Below, piece after piece: positions 22,842-31,594 of a DNA stretch of 32,221 nucleotides. The position numbers and the translations under genes are program-made. The stretch lies in NCBI GenBank assembly GCA_903919925.1, contig CAIXKO010000422.1:1-32221 (forward strand). Reading direction: 5' to 3'. The notes under the pieces are model-generated. The model had not been told where the DNA came from. It was given only the letters and a program-made list of their open reading frames with translations, and did no database searches. This DNA comes from an uncultured Bacteroidota bacterium. Its GTDB lineage: Bacteria; Bacteroidota; Bacteroidia; Bacteroidales; UBA12481. How positions within the stretch are numbered: the first letter of the stretch is position 1; every line of letters starts with the position of its first letter.

Positions 22842-25800
22842 TTATCCAATTGTCGTCTTTGAAATAATGGTTTGAAACTCCTCATGCCGATCCCTGATCG
22901 ACTGAAAACTCACCATCGCCGGCCTCCGATGCGCATCCCTTACCTCCTGCATCATCCGGTAATTCGCAATGAGTAAATCCTTAAGCTCAGCCGGGAAAGC
23001 TTGCTGACCGGTTCCCAATTCGGGATACAATCCGCCAGCATACTGTGTAACCCGGGCTGATTGAATGGCATCAAGGATTTCCGGAAAGTTCGCCCGGATA
23101 TTCCGGGTGGTGGGTCCATCGATCACAATTTCAGGATCTTTTTCTGCGAATAAGCCGAGAGTCGGTTTGTTATAGATTCCGGTGCGAACCTTTCCGAGCA
23201 ATGATGCCTGGTAAATCTGCTTATCATCGGCTCCCATGACCGGGTACCGGCCATGATCGAATTGCTGAGATTGGATTACGGCGATAGTGCCGGCTGTTCG
23301 GGCAACGGCCAAGCCGGTTAAGATTGTCCGGAGTGTCTGTGTCAAGTCGGCATTGACCCCAGCATTGGAATTGATCCTGGCGATCTCAAGTGCTCCTTCG
23401 ATCAGCGCCTGGGCAGTGGCTATGGTCTTCTGCCGTTTGGCATATTTCCGCTCGATGGCCTCCTTTTTCTTATCATCCTTGCCGGCAGTGGCCAGTTCGC
23501 GATCCTTTTGGGCTTGCATAAACTGTCCAACGGTTTCAGCAAGGGAGGTGGCTGCGCCTGCCCATTGTTCCAGGTGCTGGAGTTTCTTTTCAGCGGCATC
23601 TTTATCCAAGGCCTTGATTTTGTCGTAATACTCGGTTTGCGAGATTACGTTGGCATCCAGTTCCATCTGGAGTTTTTCCCGCTGCCCCTGGGCATTGGTA
23701 TCCCACCAGTACTGGTATTCCAGAACCCTTTTCTTTTGATCATCTGTTAAATCAGGGTTTTCCTCGAGATCCTTCAGAAACTTTTCGTACTCCTCGTCCC
23801 ACATTTCCAGGGATTTTTCATGAGCCTTGGCAGCATCTTCAGCTTCCTTATCACAGTTCTCCCGAATTCCGATGAGGAGATCCTGAACCTTCTGTTCTTC
23901 GGCAATGGTGGATTGACCGTGCTTTTGAAGCCGGGCGATGGATTCCATCTGGAACCGGATATCTTCCTGGGCCAGGTCATTGGTATAGGTTTCCTTGTCC
24001 GAGATCCCTTGCGCGTACTGTGTTTTAATCAGTAGCAGCTGCTCTTCATGGGATTTCGTGATATCGGCAAGTGCCTTCTCCCGGTCAAACTTTTTATCGG
24101 CCGAATCACTGGCTCCACGTTCTTTTGCCAGTTCAGATTCAACCTGCTTGATTTTATTCTGGATCCGGATATAATCCTCACTGCCTCGGGTCACATTCTT
24201 GAGGGCAGTGGTATAACGTTCCAATTTGGATTCCAACTCAACTGTGGTGCCGGTTCCGATGGAATCTCCCTGGCTTTCTGCTTGCAGGATGTCTTCGAGT
24301 TCGGTTTTCTGTGCCCTCAGGGATTTGATTCGGTCACTTTGTGCCTGGATCAGTTCATCTAAGGGTGCAACAGCTTTCAGACCGTTTTCCCTTGCTTTTT
24401 CTTTGAGCTTATCGGGATTGAACAGACTGCCGATAAATTGGCCGGCTGTGACTTTTGAACTCGATGCCTTTACCTCTCCCCGGCGGGCAGACAGCAGATC
24501 GAGCTCAGCTTCTGCCAGGGTAATGGTTTTATTGATTTTGTCATCCAGATCGGTCTTCTCCTGAACGCTCAGTTTGTTCAGGTTTCCGATTTCGGTGCCG
24601 ATTTCTTCATAGGTTGTTTTGAGAGATTGGTTGGCCTTCGTGAGGTCCTGGGTTAAAACCTTCTTGGTATTTTCCAGTTCCAGATTCTCCTTGGAGTTTT
24701 TTCTGAAGTACATCAGGGCCACCACCAGTGCGGTGATCCCGGCGATCACCATCCCGACAGGGTTGGCCGCCATGGCGGCGTTGAGAGCCCATTGGACGGT
24801 TACTGCAGCACGCTGCCACATGGTAAGAGCTTTGGTCTGGGTTGCCTGAACCATCGTCATTTCTGCCTGAAGCGCCTGTGAGGCGGTTGTGGCTCTCAAT
24901 ACAATGGCCGCCTTGATTCGGGTTGCTGTATCCAGGATCGAAGCGCCGATGCTTTTAATCAAAGCGCCGTTGTATGCCAGGATTGCTCCTACCAGAGCGG
25001 TCAACAGGATCTTGTTCTGAGAGATGAACTGGGGAAGGGCCATCAATGCCTTGAGAAGGTAGTTGAATGCGTTGGTGGAACGAATTACTGCCGGAGCCAA
25101 TTTTTCCCCGATCTCGATGTACATCAGGTTAACCTTATTCTTGGCCTGTGCAAGGGCAGCCGCATTATTATTGGTGTTTTTACCTGCCTGCTCAAAGGCT
25201 ATCGAGGTATCCGTTACGGCTTTGGTGTACTTGTTCATGTCACCTTGGTTCATCACAAGAATCTCTCCCATCTTGGCCTGTTCCACCCCGAACAGATCGG
25301 TGGCGGATTCCCCTTTTGCGAACCGCATTCTCAGTTCATCAATCCCCCGGTTGAGGTCAAATACACCGTTTTTTACCCCGATGCCTTGTTCCCGCATTTT
25401 CAGGAGGACCCGGTCCAGTGCGGTTCCTGCCCGACGGGCTTCCGCGAACTTGGGAGCGATGGCTTCCACGGTTCCCACCATCTGTTCGATGGATATTCCC
25501 ATCAGGTTGGCGGTGGTACCTGATTTTTCAATAACCTCTGTCAGATAGGGGATTTCTCCGGCACCGACTTTGGAACCGGCTGCAATGGTGTTGATAATGC
25601 GGTTGGCATCCCGGGCCTCGAGATTGAACTGGTTCATGGTGGTGGCCAGGGCGGCGGTTGCCGGTTCGAGTTCCATCTTGCCGGCTTCCGACAGGATGAT
25701 CGCAGCCTCGGTTACCGAAGCCAGGGCTTCCTTGTCTTTCAACAGTTCCGGGCGCTGGGATCCCATTTTGGTGTAGGCATCCAAAATATCGGTGGCCGAT

Positions 25801-26270
25801 TGTTTGATCCGAACGCCGGATTCAGTGATCGATATGGAGGTTTCCTTGGCTTTCAGCCCGAGCCACTCGAGTTCTTTCCCGTTTAAGCCGGTCAGGGCCG
25901 AGAGGTTGTCCAGCCTTTCTTCAAAAAGGTTGGCAGCCTCAGCCGTTTTCATGAATCCGGCAATGATCCCAATGGTTGCTCCGATAACGGCCATTCCTAA
26001 GGTCTGGAACCGGTTGAACTGGTCACCGAGCCGATTCATTGCGGCGCCCCAGGACCGGTCCACCTCTTTTAATGATGCATTGTGCTCATTCAAAACGGAC
26101 CGTAGTGCTTTGATTTTCTTCGTGGCCTCGACATACTCCTTCGAACCGATGATCATTCTGGCCTGTTCATTGACCAGCTGGTTCATTTCCTTTTTGATAC
26201 TCTTGATATCGTTATTTATCTCTTTACCATTGATATAGAGATAAATCTCTCTTGTGTATTCTCTTGCCAT
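22842..26270 (-). CDS. Phage tail tape measure protein (TP901 family)
   Basis: A 1142-residue protein that sets tail length and probably takes part in DNA delivery. The N-terminal part has the TP901-type tape-measure core (FEERLDNLSALTGLNGKELE, LMGISIEQMVGTVEAIAPKF, LNRGIDELRMRF). There are hydrophobic segments near residues 90-110 (MAVIGATIGIIAGFM), 415-440 and 505-525 (VGMVIAGITALVVALMYF), and long coiled coils in the rest. The C-terminal 65 residues (AGGLYPELGTG onward) are duplicated at 21590-21800. At about 0.15 nm per residue the tail would be near 170 nm, as in siphovirus-like particles (inference). Its ATG overlaps the stop of the preceding gene by one base. Confidence 0.93.
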   Translation of the reverse strand: MAREYTREIYLYINGKEINNDIKSIKKEMNQLVNEQARMIIGSKEYVEATKKIKALRSVLNEHNASLKEVDRSWGAAMNRLGDQFNRFQTLGMAVIGATIGIIAGFMKTAEAANLFEERLDNLSALTGLNGKELEWLGLKAKETSISITESGVRIKQSATDILDAYTKMGSQRPELLKDKEALASVTEAAIILSEAGKMELEPATAALATTMNQFNLEARDANRIINTIAAGSKVGAGEIPYLTEVIEKSGTTANLMGISIEQMVGTVEAIAPKFAEARRAGTALDRVLLKMREQGIGVKNGVFDLNRGIDELRMRFAKGESATDLFGVEQAKMGEILVMNQGDMNKYTKAVTDTSIAFEQAGKNTNNNAAALAQAKNKVNLMYIEIGEKLAPAVIRSTNAFNYLLKALMALPQFISQNKILLTALVGAILAYNGALIKSIGASILDTATRIKAAIVLRATTASQALQAEMTMVQATQTKALTMWQRAAVTVQWALNAAMAANPVGMVIAGITALVVALMYFRKNSKENLELENTKKVLTQDLTKANQSLKTTYEEIGTEIGNLNKLSVQEKTDLDDKINKTITLAEAELDLLSARRGEVKASSSKVTAGQFIGSLFNPDKLKEKARENGLKAVAPLDELIQAQSDRIKSLRAQKTELEDILQAESQGDSIGTGTTVELESKLERYTTALKNVTRGSEDYIRIQNKIKQVESELAKERGASDSADKKFDREKALADITKSHEEQLLLIKTQYAQGISDKETYTNDLAQEDIRFQMESIARLQKHGQSTIAEEQKVQDLLIGIRENCDKEAEDAAKAHEKSLEMWDEEYEKFLKDLEENPDLTDDQKKRVLEYQYWWDTNAQGQREKLQMELDANVISQTEYYDKIKALDKDAAEKKLQHLEQWAGAATSLAETVGQFMQAQKDRELATAGKDDKKKEAIERKYAKRQKTIATAQALIEGALEIARINSNAGVNADLTQTLRTILTGLAVARTAGTIAVIQSQQFDHGRYPVMGADDKQIYQASLLGKVRTGIYNKPTLGLFAEKDPEIVIDGPTTRNIRANFPEILDAIQSARVTQYAGGLYPELGTGQQAFPAELKDLLIANYRMMQEVRDAHRRPAMVSFQSIRDRHEEFQTIISKTTIG

Positions 26271-26731
26271 TATGTCCGGAGGTTGAAGGTGTTAGAATCG
26301 AGAATCGAATCTGCTTTGATCTTGGTAATGATGTCGGCCAGCTTAGGGATCTCACGTTCAAAAACCGGGGTGAACCATGCTTTGGGCCGCCGCATGATGG
26401 GAGCCGTATTGTCATGGCGAAGAATTGTTTCCTCAGTATTGGATCCGTGTTTTGAAGTGTTTTTTCGCTCTCCGCGGATTACCCGGCCTGCTACCAAAAT
26501 GTGCCCACGGCCCACGCCTTTATGAAAAAAGGCACCGTGACGGGGGAAGTTGAATATGACGCGGTCAATTTCTCCAAAGTCTTTTTTGGTTTTCATCTGA
26601 AGCTGTCGCATCAGATCGCCTTTACCTTTCATGGAAAGTGAAGCGATGCTGCTTTTCAGCAGGCTCCGTGTCCGGAATCCCCACTGAATGACATTCTTAT
26701 TGAATTCCTCGATTTGTTGTGTATCAGGCAC
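26270..26731 (-). CDS. Phage neck/tail-completion-like protein
   Basis: A 153-residue basic protein (DTQQIEEFNKNVIQWGFRTR, IFNFPRHGAFFHKGVGRGH) directly before the tape-measure gene, 1-nt overlap. The segment RHGAFFHKGVGRGH recurs in small minor tail or neck proteins of Bacteroidetes prophages. It has no membrane helix or enzyme motif. A role as tail completion or HK97 gp10-like protein is inferred from position and size. Its start overlaps the preceding gene by 8 nt, which indicates translational coupling. Confidence 0.65.
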   Translation of the reverse strand: MPDTQQIEEFNKNVIQWGFRTRSLLKSSIASLSMKGKGDLMRQLQMKTKKDFGEIDRVIFNFPRHGAFFHKGVGRGHILVAGRVIRGERKNTSKHGSNTEETILRHDNTAPIMRRPKAWFTPVFEREIPKLADIITKIKADSILDSNTFNLRT

Positions 26732-27227
26732 TTTCCCAGGCTCCCGGATTTATGTCGTTGGAAATGGGCCAGGATAACTGGAATTCGTACCGAAATCCAT
26801 AGTGGATCAGGTTAATATCCGTCAATGGGGCTCCTGAAACACTCTTGGCATGGAAATAGGCCAGGCAATCGGTCTTCTTTTGCCTTTTATCTGACAGGAT
26901 CCGGATAATGATTTCATCTCCGATTTCCTCCAATTCATCCCACAGGGTATGGATCGCATCATAATCACCTTTGTCGGACACCTTGCCAATCACCATGAAT
27001 CCGCAATTGATTCTTTTGTGGATGTTATCAGAATCGCCATCCACAAAGTTGAAGTCATATCCTTCCAGGATGATGGCCGGATAGTTTACTCCGGACCGCA
27101 TTCCGGTAAGCATCTCTTCCAGCTCGAACCGGAAGAAATGTTTTTCATCCGGGTTATGCTTCAGCTTTACATGCGAAGCGGCAAGGTTCTCGAAATAGCT
27201 GACCAGGTCAGCGAATTTGGCTTTCAT
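26724..27227 (-). CDS. Phage tail-terminator-like protein
   Basis: A 167-residue protein with alpha/beta character (YPAIILEGYDFNFVDGDSDN, CGFMVIGKVSDKGDYD, NLIHYGFRYEFQLSW). Size, position between connector and tape-measure genes, and the pattern 'ligand-strand, helix, strand' resemble tail terminator or completion proteins (gpU-like), but I do not recognise a named family. It lies 1 nt after the 239-aa gene. Confidence 0.6.
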   Translation of the reverse strand: MKAKFADLVSYFENLAASHVKLKHNPDEKHFFRFELEEMLTGMRSGVNYPAIILEGYDFNFVDGDSDNIHKRINCGFMVIGKVSDKGDYDAIHTLWDELEEIGDEIIIRILSDKRQKKTDCLAYFHAKSVSGAPLTDINLIHYGFRYEFQLSWPISNDINPGAWESA

Positions 27228-27228
27228 T

Positions 27229-27948
27229 TCAGTGTTTTTGAATGCGTTTGTTCAGGTACCGGAGCACGGTTGATATAGGGAGGTTGGCGTATTCTTCCTG
27301 CTTTACGATATCATCACCAACCACCGCATCGTACACGTCTAACCAGGTGGATTTTTCCTTTTTAGATTGATCCGCTGCCGGCTTGAATACCAGCGGATAC
27401 TCCTGGGTGTACCACTCCCTGATCAGAAAATAGTTTATGAAAATGGCTTCCTGAGTTAGCAGGGGTTGTTTGGCGATAATACCGGCCCGGTCATTAATAT
27501 CGGATTCTTTGAACGCTGAGGGCCGGTAAAAGCAAGCGATAAACTTGGATAGGTACTCCGGTTCATGAGTGGAAGAGTAGCGTTCAAAGTAAGTTTCAGC
27601 GAAGATGAAACAGCCAAAAGTTTCATCTTTCAACCGTGGGAGTGGTGCGGAGAATCCGGCAATCTTGGGGATGATGAACTCGTAATAGGGCTTGTATGTT
27701 TCCAGGAATTTCAGGAGTTCTATCAGGCTGAACTTCTGATAAGGTGAAAGTTTCCGGATAAGCCTTTTCCGGAGCCCCAGCATCGAAGCGATCAATTTAT
27801 CGTCCGTGATGGTTTCCTTGAAAACGCAGGCTGCAGAGATGAACTGCGAGGGAGTCAGCTCTTCCCAGGAATCCGGATGAGTGGTCGTTATCTTATGGAC
27901 AAACTTCAGCCAACGGATGGGTCGGTATTGTATTTCGATGGTTGTCAT
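27229..27948 (-). CDS. Hypothetical phage structural or assembly protein
   Basis: A 239-residue protein, largely helical, beginning MTTIEIQYRPIRWLKFVHKI and followed by WEELTPSQFISAACVF. The latter motif occurs in uncharacterised proteins encoded close to tape-measure genes in Bacteroidetes phages. It overlaps the connector-like gene by 4 nt (ATGA) and precedes the terminator-like gene by 1 nt. It may be a tail assembly chaperone or adaptor; no catalytic motif was found. Confidence 0.6.
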   Translation of the reverse strand: MTTIEIQYRPIRWLKFVHKITTTHPDSWEELTPSQFISAACVFKETITDDKLIASMLGLRKRLIRKLSPYQKFSLIELLKFLETYKPYYEFIIPKIAGFSAPLPRLKDETFGCFIFAETYFERYSSTHEPEYLSKFIACFYRPSAFKESDINDRAGIIAKQPLLTQEAIFINYFLIREWYTQEYPLVFKPAADQSKKEKSTWLDVYDAVVGDDIVKQEEYANLPISTVLRYLNKRIQKH

Positions 27949-28952
27949 ACCCAGAATGTTGTTTTGCCGGTGTTGGTTCTGATCAACGGTGATCCACCGG
28001 GGAGCATATATTCCGGGTAATCCAAAGCGTTGGCAGAAAGAAAGCCGGTCAGCCTGTCCATATAAGCCAATCCCACATTTTCCGAAGAACGGGCCAGTGC
28101 AAAGTATTGCTGATCAGATAAAGGGGTGGTTACGTGTGAGTTTTGCTGGGTTGCATTTTGAGATTCGAAAAACAAGCCTTTGTCGGTGACGTTAATCCCC
28201 AGGTGGAATCCTGCCCGGGCAATAGCAAGATGAGCCAATGGCTTCTGGATATATGGAATAAGCCGGATGACTTGTGCATCCGGTTGATCTTTTGCCAGTT
28301 CAGATTTTACTTTTTCGAACAAGGTAGCTCCAAGGCAAGACTGAATTTCAAAATCTTCCACTTGTGAGATGTACCGGCTGATCTTGAGGAATACCAGGCG
28401 TGAATTGTTGATATTAAATATCTTGTTGAAGTCAGCTGTGTTGGGGATAAACGAAGTCTTTCTTTCCGTGTAATTGGCACTTTCCTTGAACAGGGTGAAG
28501 TCTGCAATATTGGATTCTATGTACCCAAGCATGGTATCGAGTGCATCAAACCCGTTGTTTTTGAATCCAGCTTTCAGACTGTCTTCCTGGTATTTGAACA
28601 GGGATTTTTCATGATCTGACTCCTGTCGGTGAAATCCGGAATCATTCATCAGGATATTCATGAAATCGAACGATGCCCAATAGGTGAGGTTGATCAGCGA
28701 GCGTTGAATATGCTCGATCAGGATGTTGTATTTAGAAGAAGATTCTAGCGTGATGCCGGTCGGCAGTGGGGTAGGTGAGTCATAGAATTTTTGGACCAGG
28801 CCATATAACGGTTGACCGAGAAGGGGCAGGATATAATTGACCTCTGCCGATTGAATGAATGGACTGATATTCGAGAACGTGGTTGCAAGACTGATCGGAA
28901 TGAATTTCCGGACTTCCTCGAGCTTGGTGTTTGCGGTTGATTTGAAAAACAT
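27945..28952 (-). CDS. Head-tail connector-like protein (DUF6712-like)
   Basis: A protein of about 335 residues, mainly helical. The favoured start is ATG 28952 (MFFKSTANTKLEEVRKFIPI), 1 nt after the stop of the portal-like gene. A longer frame from 28982 overlaps the portal gene by 29 nt. The N-terminal segment (ATTFSNISPFIQSAEVNYIL... LLGQPLYGLVQKFY) matches the DUF6712 type of Bacteroidetes phage protein, which I associate with head-tail connection by position. No capsid-like (HK97 fold) motif is visible. Confidence 0.68.
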   Translation of the reverse strand: MFFKSTANTKLEEVRKFIPISLATTFSNISPFIQSAEVNYILPLLGQPLYGLVQKFYDSPTPLPTGITLESSSKYNILIEHIQRSLINLTYWASFDFMNILMNDSGFHRQESDHEKSLFKYQEDSLKAGFKNNGFDALDTMLGYIESNIADFTLFKESANYTERKTSFIPNTADFNKIFNINNSRLVFLKISRYISQVEDFEIQSCLGATLFEKVKSELAKDQPDAQVIRLIPYIQKPLAHLAIARAGFHLGINVTDKGLFFESQNATQQNSHVTTPLSDQQYFALARSSENVGLAYMDRLTGFLSANALDYPEYMLPGGSPLIRTNTGKTTFWV

Positions 28953-28953
28953 A

Positions 28954-30294
28954 TCAGCTGAGCATTTTCTGGGTACCGGCACCGGTGTCCAGGGTGGTTA
29001 ATATGGTATTGCGGAATCGGAGCTGAACATCGGCAACTCCATTGAACTCGAGCATCGCCTCGATGGGATCCAGAATGTTTTGACGGTCCAGCCAGGCACC
29101 GGCAATATTGACCAGGAATGCTTCGCGGATATTTGATCCGCCCTGGTTGCCGGCATAGATGCCTCCGGGCATTCCGGCGCCCATTACGTTTGGATTGATC
29201 ATGAGAGCGAAAAGAATCTCGGAGTTGGCTGCAGCCGAGGTTATGAGTTTATCGCCCTCTTTATACTTGTTATCCAAAGATTCGATGAACCATTGTTCCT
29301 CAGGTTTACCTTGGGAATTTGATGCGTAATGGGAGAACAATGCTTTATTGGCATTGGCGGTACCGGTCAGCGATTGTTCGATTGAATCCATCTCAGCCTG
29401 TATGAGTTGCATCCGAACTTTATCGTCTTTATACTGGCTCTTAGGGAACCGTTTATCCCAATAGGCATAAGGAATTTTCACATGCCAGAGCCAGGTAATC
29501 TGATTAGCGTAGGCCTTTTTCAGGAAGGCGGGTACCTGGTTCGCGATATCGATCCAGCCGGCGCGATAGGCGGAATACCATATCGGGAGCGGGTAATAGT
29601 CCTCATTGCCCCATTCATCCCGGATAGGATAGATATAGGATTTAGCGGTTGCCTTCTTAGCTATTTTTTTATTTATCAGGTCAGCTAGTGGATCGTACGT
29701 GTCGAGAACTGGAATGACTTCAGCCTTTGCCACTGGTGGATCCGGCCAGGCCCCATGAATGATGCAATTTTCAATGATTCCGTTTTTTGCTTCGGTTAAG
29801 CGGCAATGCTGGGCATTGATGGTATTGATCCCAACTATCTCAGTTCCATCAGAATTGAGAATGAGTTGCGGAAAAGCGATACCAAGTTTGAAATAATCAC
29901 GTAAAGCGTTGGCCATATACCGGCGAACGACTCTACCTTCCAGGAACCGGGTGAGTTTTGGATCATTGATTATTTCCATTTTTTCATTGCCCTGATCATC
30001 GTATCCAATGATGCGGACGGGAAATATTCCCTGACCGAGAGTGAAATTCCGGATGAATTTCAATCCGGTATTGAGTACTCCGGTTCGTCCGATTATGTCC
30101 AGGGCAGTTACCGGAAAGTCGTTGGCTGGGCCCCAGGGGCTGATCTTATAATCATCGAAGGATTCATTTTGGTCCAATTCTTCGATGGTTTTGGCTGGCT
30201 TAACCACTGCCGGTGATCCGGTAGTGGTAATAAAAGCCTTTTCCCCGTAGGCCATCAGGGGTGTGCCTGCGTTATTCCAGAGTATTTTCACCAT
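28954..30294 (-). CDS. Portal-like protein
   Basis: A 446-residue protein with the general layout of phage portals: a helical N-terminal region (DIIGRTGVLNTGLKFIRNFT), a central wing-like part (YFKLGIAFPQLILNSDGTEI) and a C-terminal region (ALMINPNVMGAGMPG, GGSNIREAFLVNIAGAW). The last element is equivalent to the portal segment that precedes the stem. The match is by pattern, not by a diagnostic motif. It is translationally coupled to the small first gene (1-nt overlap). A portal is normally next to terminase genes, and none is found here. Confidence 0.72.
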   Translation of the reverse strand: MVKILWNNAGTPLMAYGEKAFITTTGSPAVVKPAKTIEELDQNESFDDYKISPWGPANDFPVTALDIIGRTGVLNTGLKFIRNFTLGQGIFPVRIIGYDDQGNEKMEIINDPKLTRFLEGRVVRRYMANALRDYFKLGIAFPQLILNSDGTEIVGINTINAQHCRLTEAKNGIIENCIIHGAWPDPPVAKAEVIPVLDTYDPLADLINKKIAKKATAKSYIYPIRDEWGNEDYYPLPIWYSAYRAGWIDIANQVPAFLKKAYANQITWLWHVKIPYAYWDKRFPKSQYKDDKVRMQLIQAEMDSIEQSLTGTANANKALFSHYASNSQGKPEEQWFIESLDNKYKEGDKLITSAAANSEILFALMINPNVMGAGMPGGIYAGNQGGSNIREAFLVNIAGAWLDRQNILDPIEAMLEFNGVADVQLRFRNTILTTLDTGAGTQKMLS

Positions 30295-30572
30295 TACAGT
30301 AATACCTCCATCGAGTTATATTCCAGTATGTTATCGATATTGACCGGATAAACGTGTCCGGTTTTTTCACCGTCGGAGTCAATCGGCACTACTCCTCGCA
30401 TCCGGTTTGTTTTCAATGAAAAAGGAAGGCCGGTGGCCACTGCCCTCGGCAGGAACACTCTTTCGCCATTCTTTTTAATGAATACGATGCTGAAGGAGAT
30501 TTGCTCACCGGATGGTGTTTCCTTGATGTCGAGGTATTTCAGCACCTTATTCCGTCTGATTTTTAAGGCCAT
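30294..30572 (-). CDS. Small phage protein, first gene of head-tail operon
   Basis: A 92-residue basic protein (MALKIRRNKVLKYLDIKETP) with an alternating strand pattern (QISFSIVFIKKNGERVFLPR, VAT, TNRMRGVVPID). The family is unknown. It is the first gene after the promoter at 30589-30625 and overlaps the portal-like gene by one base. A role in DNA binding or in regulating the late operon is possible but unsupported. Confidence 0.65.
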   Translation of the reverse strand: MALKIRRNKVLKYLDIKETPSGEQISFSIVFIKKNGERVFLPRAVATGLPFSLKTNRMRGVVPIDSDGEKTGHVYPVNIDNILEYNSMEVLL

Positions 30573-30588
30573 TTCATTTGATTTCAGG

Positions 30589-30625
30589 CCAAGATATCAG
30601 CGGTGATACTGAGAAAAAAGGACAG
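30589..30625 (-). promoter_or_regulatory. Late promoter for head-tail operon (CTGTCCTTTT-N19-TATCTTGG)
   Basis: On the minus strand CTGTCCTTTT (30625-30616) is followed after exactly 19 nt by TATCTTGG (30596-30589), one mismatch from TAnnTTTG. The first box ends 43 nt before the ATG at 30572. It matches the promoters at 15291-15327 and 16667-16703. Confidence 0.75.
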
Positions 30626-30646
30626 TAAGATGTATAAGGGATCTAT

Positions 30647-30669
30647 AAAAAAACCGCCTTGAGAAGCGG
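30647..30669 (-). terminator. Intrinsic terminator upstream of head-tail operon
   Basis: On the minus strand CCGCTT (30669-30664) pairs with AGGCGG (30659-30654), with one G-U pair and loop CTCA, followed by seven T (30653-30647). It ends transcription arriving from the right and isolates the following late promoter. Confidence 0.85.
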
Positions 30670-31151
30670 GGATATAAGAACAAAAGGCTCTTTCAACCCC
30701 GACCGCGTTACATACATATAATCCTACTGCGATATACCGTACAATGAGTCTTTAGTCACTTTCCCTTGATCAAATCCGGTCAGTTCACATACCGCAGAAT
30801 TTTCTTTTATACCGATACCGTCATTAGTTCTGATGCCGGGTACACCGGCCTGGTTATGATTTGAGTTGCTTGATAAACATGCTATGAAGGTAGATCCCAA
30901 ATATTTATCCTACAACTGGCCAGGGAGGTCTACATATCATTTTTGCGAAATCATCAAAATCCAAAGCACAGATAATCTACACTATATATTTTTACAATTT
31001 CCCATTTATTCATAACTACCGGGTTATCAAGCGAATTGCTCTGGTTTTAGGGGCCGGGAGCTGCAATGTGGGTTAGAGGGCTATGTCAAACCCGGAATGA
31101 AGTTGGGAGGAATTTGAGAACCAAATTCAAATCAAATATTCTCAATATTTA
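30670..31151. other. Mostly non-coding region with one small possible ORF
   Basis: About 480 bp between the terminator and the 122-aa ORF. The only open frame I can support is the 58-codon stretch at 30724-30900. The rest shows no clear gene, RNA or repeat. It is part of the material right of the phage structural module and may be cargo or host DNA. Confidence 0.4.
30724..30900 (-). CDS. Possible short lipoprotein-like ORF
   Basis: A 58-residue frame from TTG 30900 to TAG 30724, reading (M/L)GSTFIACLSSNSNHNQAG at its start. FIAC resembles a lipobox, but the hydrophobic leader is only a few residues long. A stop codon sits four codons upstream, so the ORF is either 5'-truncated or not real. 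It ends about 55 bp before the terminator at 30669 on the same strand, which would fit the last gene of a transcript. Cys38 is a second cysteine. Codon usage looks normal. No family was recognised. Confidence 0.3.
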   Translation of the reverse strand: MGSTFIACLSSNSNHNQAGVPGIRTNDGIGIKENSAVCELTGFDQGKVTKDSLYGISQ

Positions 31152-31520
31152 TCATTTCCAATCATGTGAACTATTTGGAAACATCTGATTAAAATAGTGA
31201 CGATAAATTAACACCAGTACTGAATATTCTTTTTTTTGATTTTGCTCTATCCGAATAACCCCTTGGGGTAGATCGAGAATCTTATCATTTAGAACCGTTT
31301 TCTGGTCACTAAAATTATTTCTTAAGAAAAATAATCTATGATACATCCCTTCATGAATGAATCTTAATATTTGCGTTTCACCTGTGTTATTACTTATTTC
31401 TAAAATTGCATTTTGAATTTCAAAAAAATCAGGTTCAGATCGAGGGTAAATTGTGTTCCCATCTATGGTATCCATATAAGTAGAGTCTGTCCATAATGTC
31501 ACACAAATCAAATAAGCCAC
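31152..31520 (-). CDS. Hypothetical protein, probably 5'-truncated
   Basis: A 122-residue frame from GTG 31520 (MAYLICVTLWTDSTYMDTID) with short hydrophobic first residues that look like the end of a signal or lipoprotein leader (LIC). The body is of mixed alpha/beta character (ETQILRFIHEGMYHRLFFLR, EYSVLVLIYRHYFNQ) and AT-rich, unlike the phage genes. The upstream side ends in sequence leading to the transposase gene, so the original 5' end may have been cut by that element. The function is unknown. Confidence 0.45.
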   Translation of the reverse strand: MAYLICVTLWTDSTYMDTIDGNTIYPRSEPDFFEIQNAILEISNNTGETQILRFIHEGMYHRLFFLRNNFSDQKTVLNDKILDLPQGVIRIEQNQKKEYSVLVLIYRHYFNQMFPNSSHDWK

Positions 31521-31594
31521 CGATTGTTTCCGGGATACAGAGCTGGTTTTTCTCTCGGTCGAGCACTTTGCCTGGTTGCGACACCTGTGTTTTT

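Noticed and set aside
22842-26270. Several plus-strand ORFs opposite the tape-measure gene
   Set aside because: All are antisense shadows of a coherent 1142-residue coiled-coil protein.
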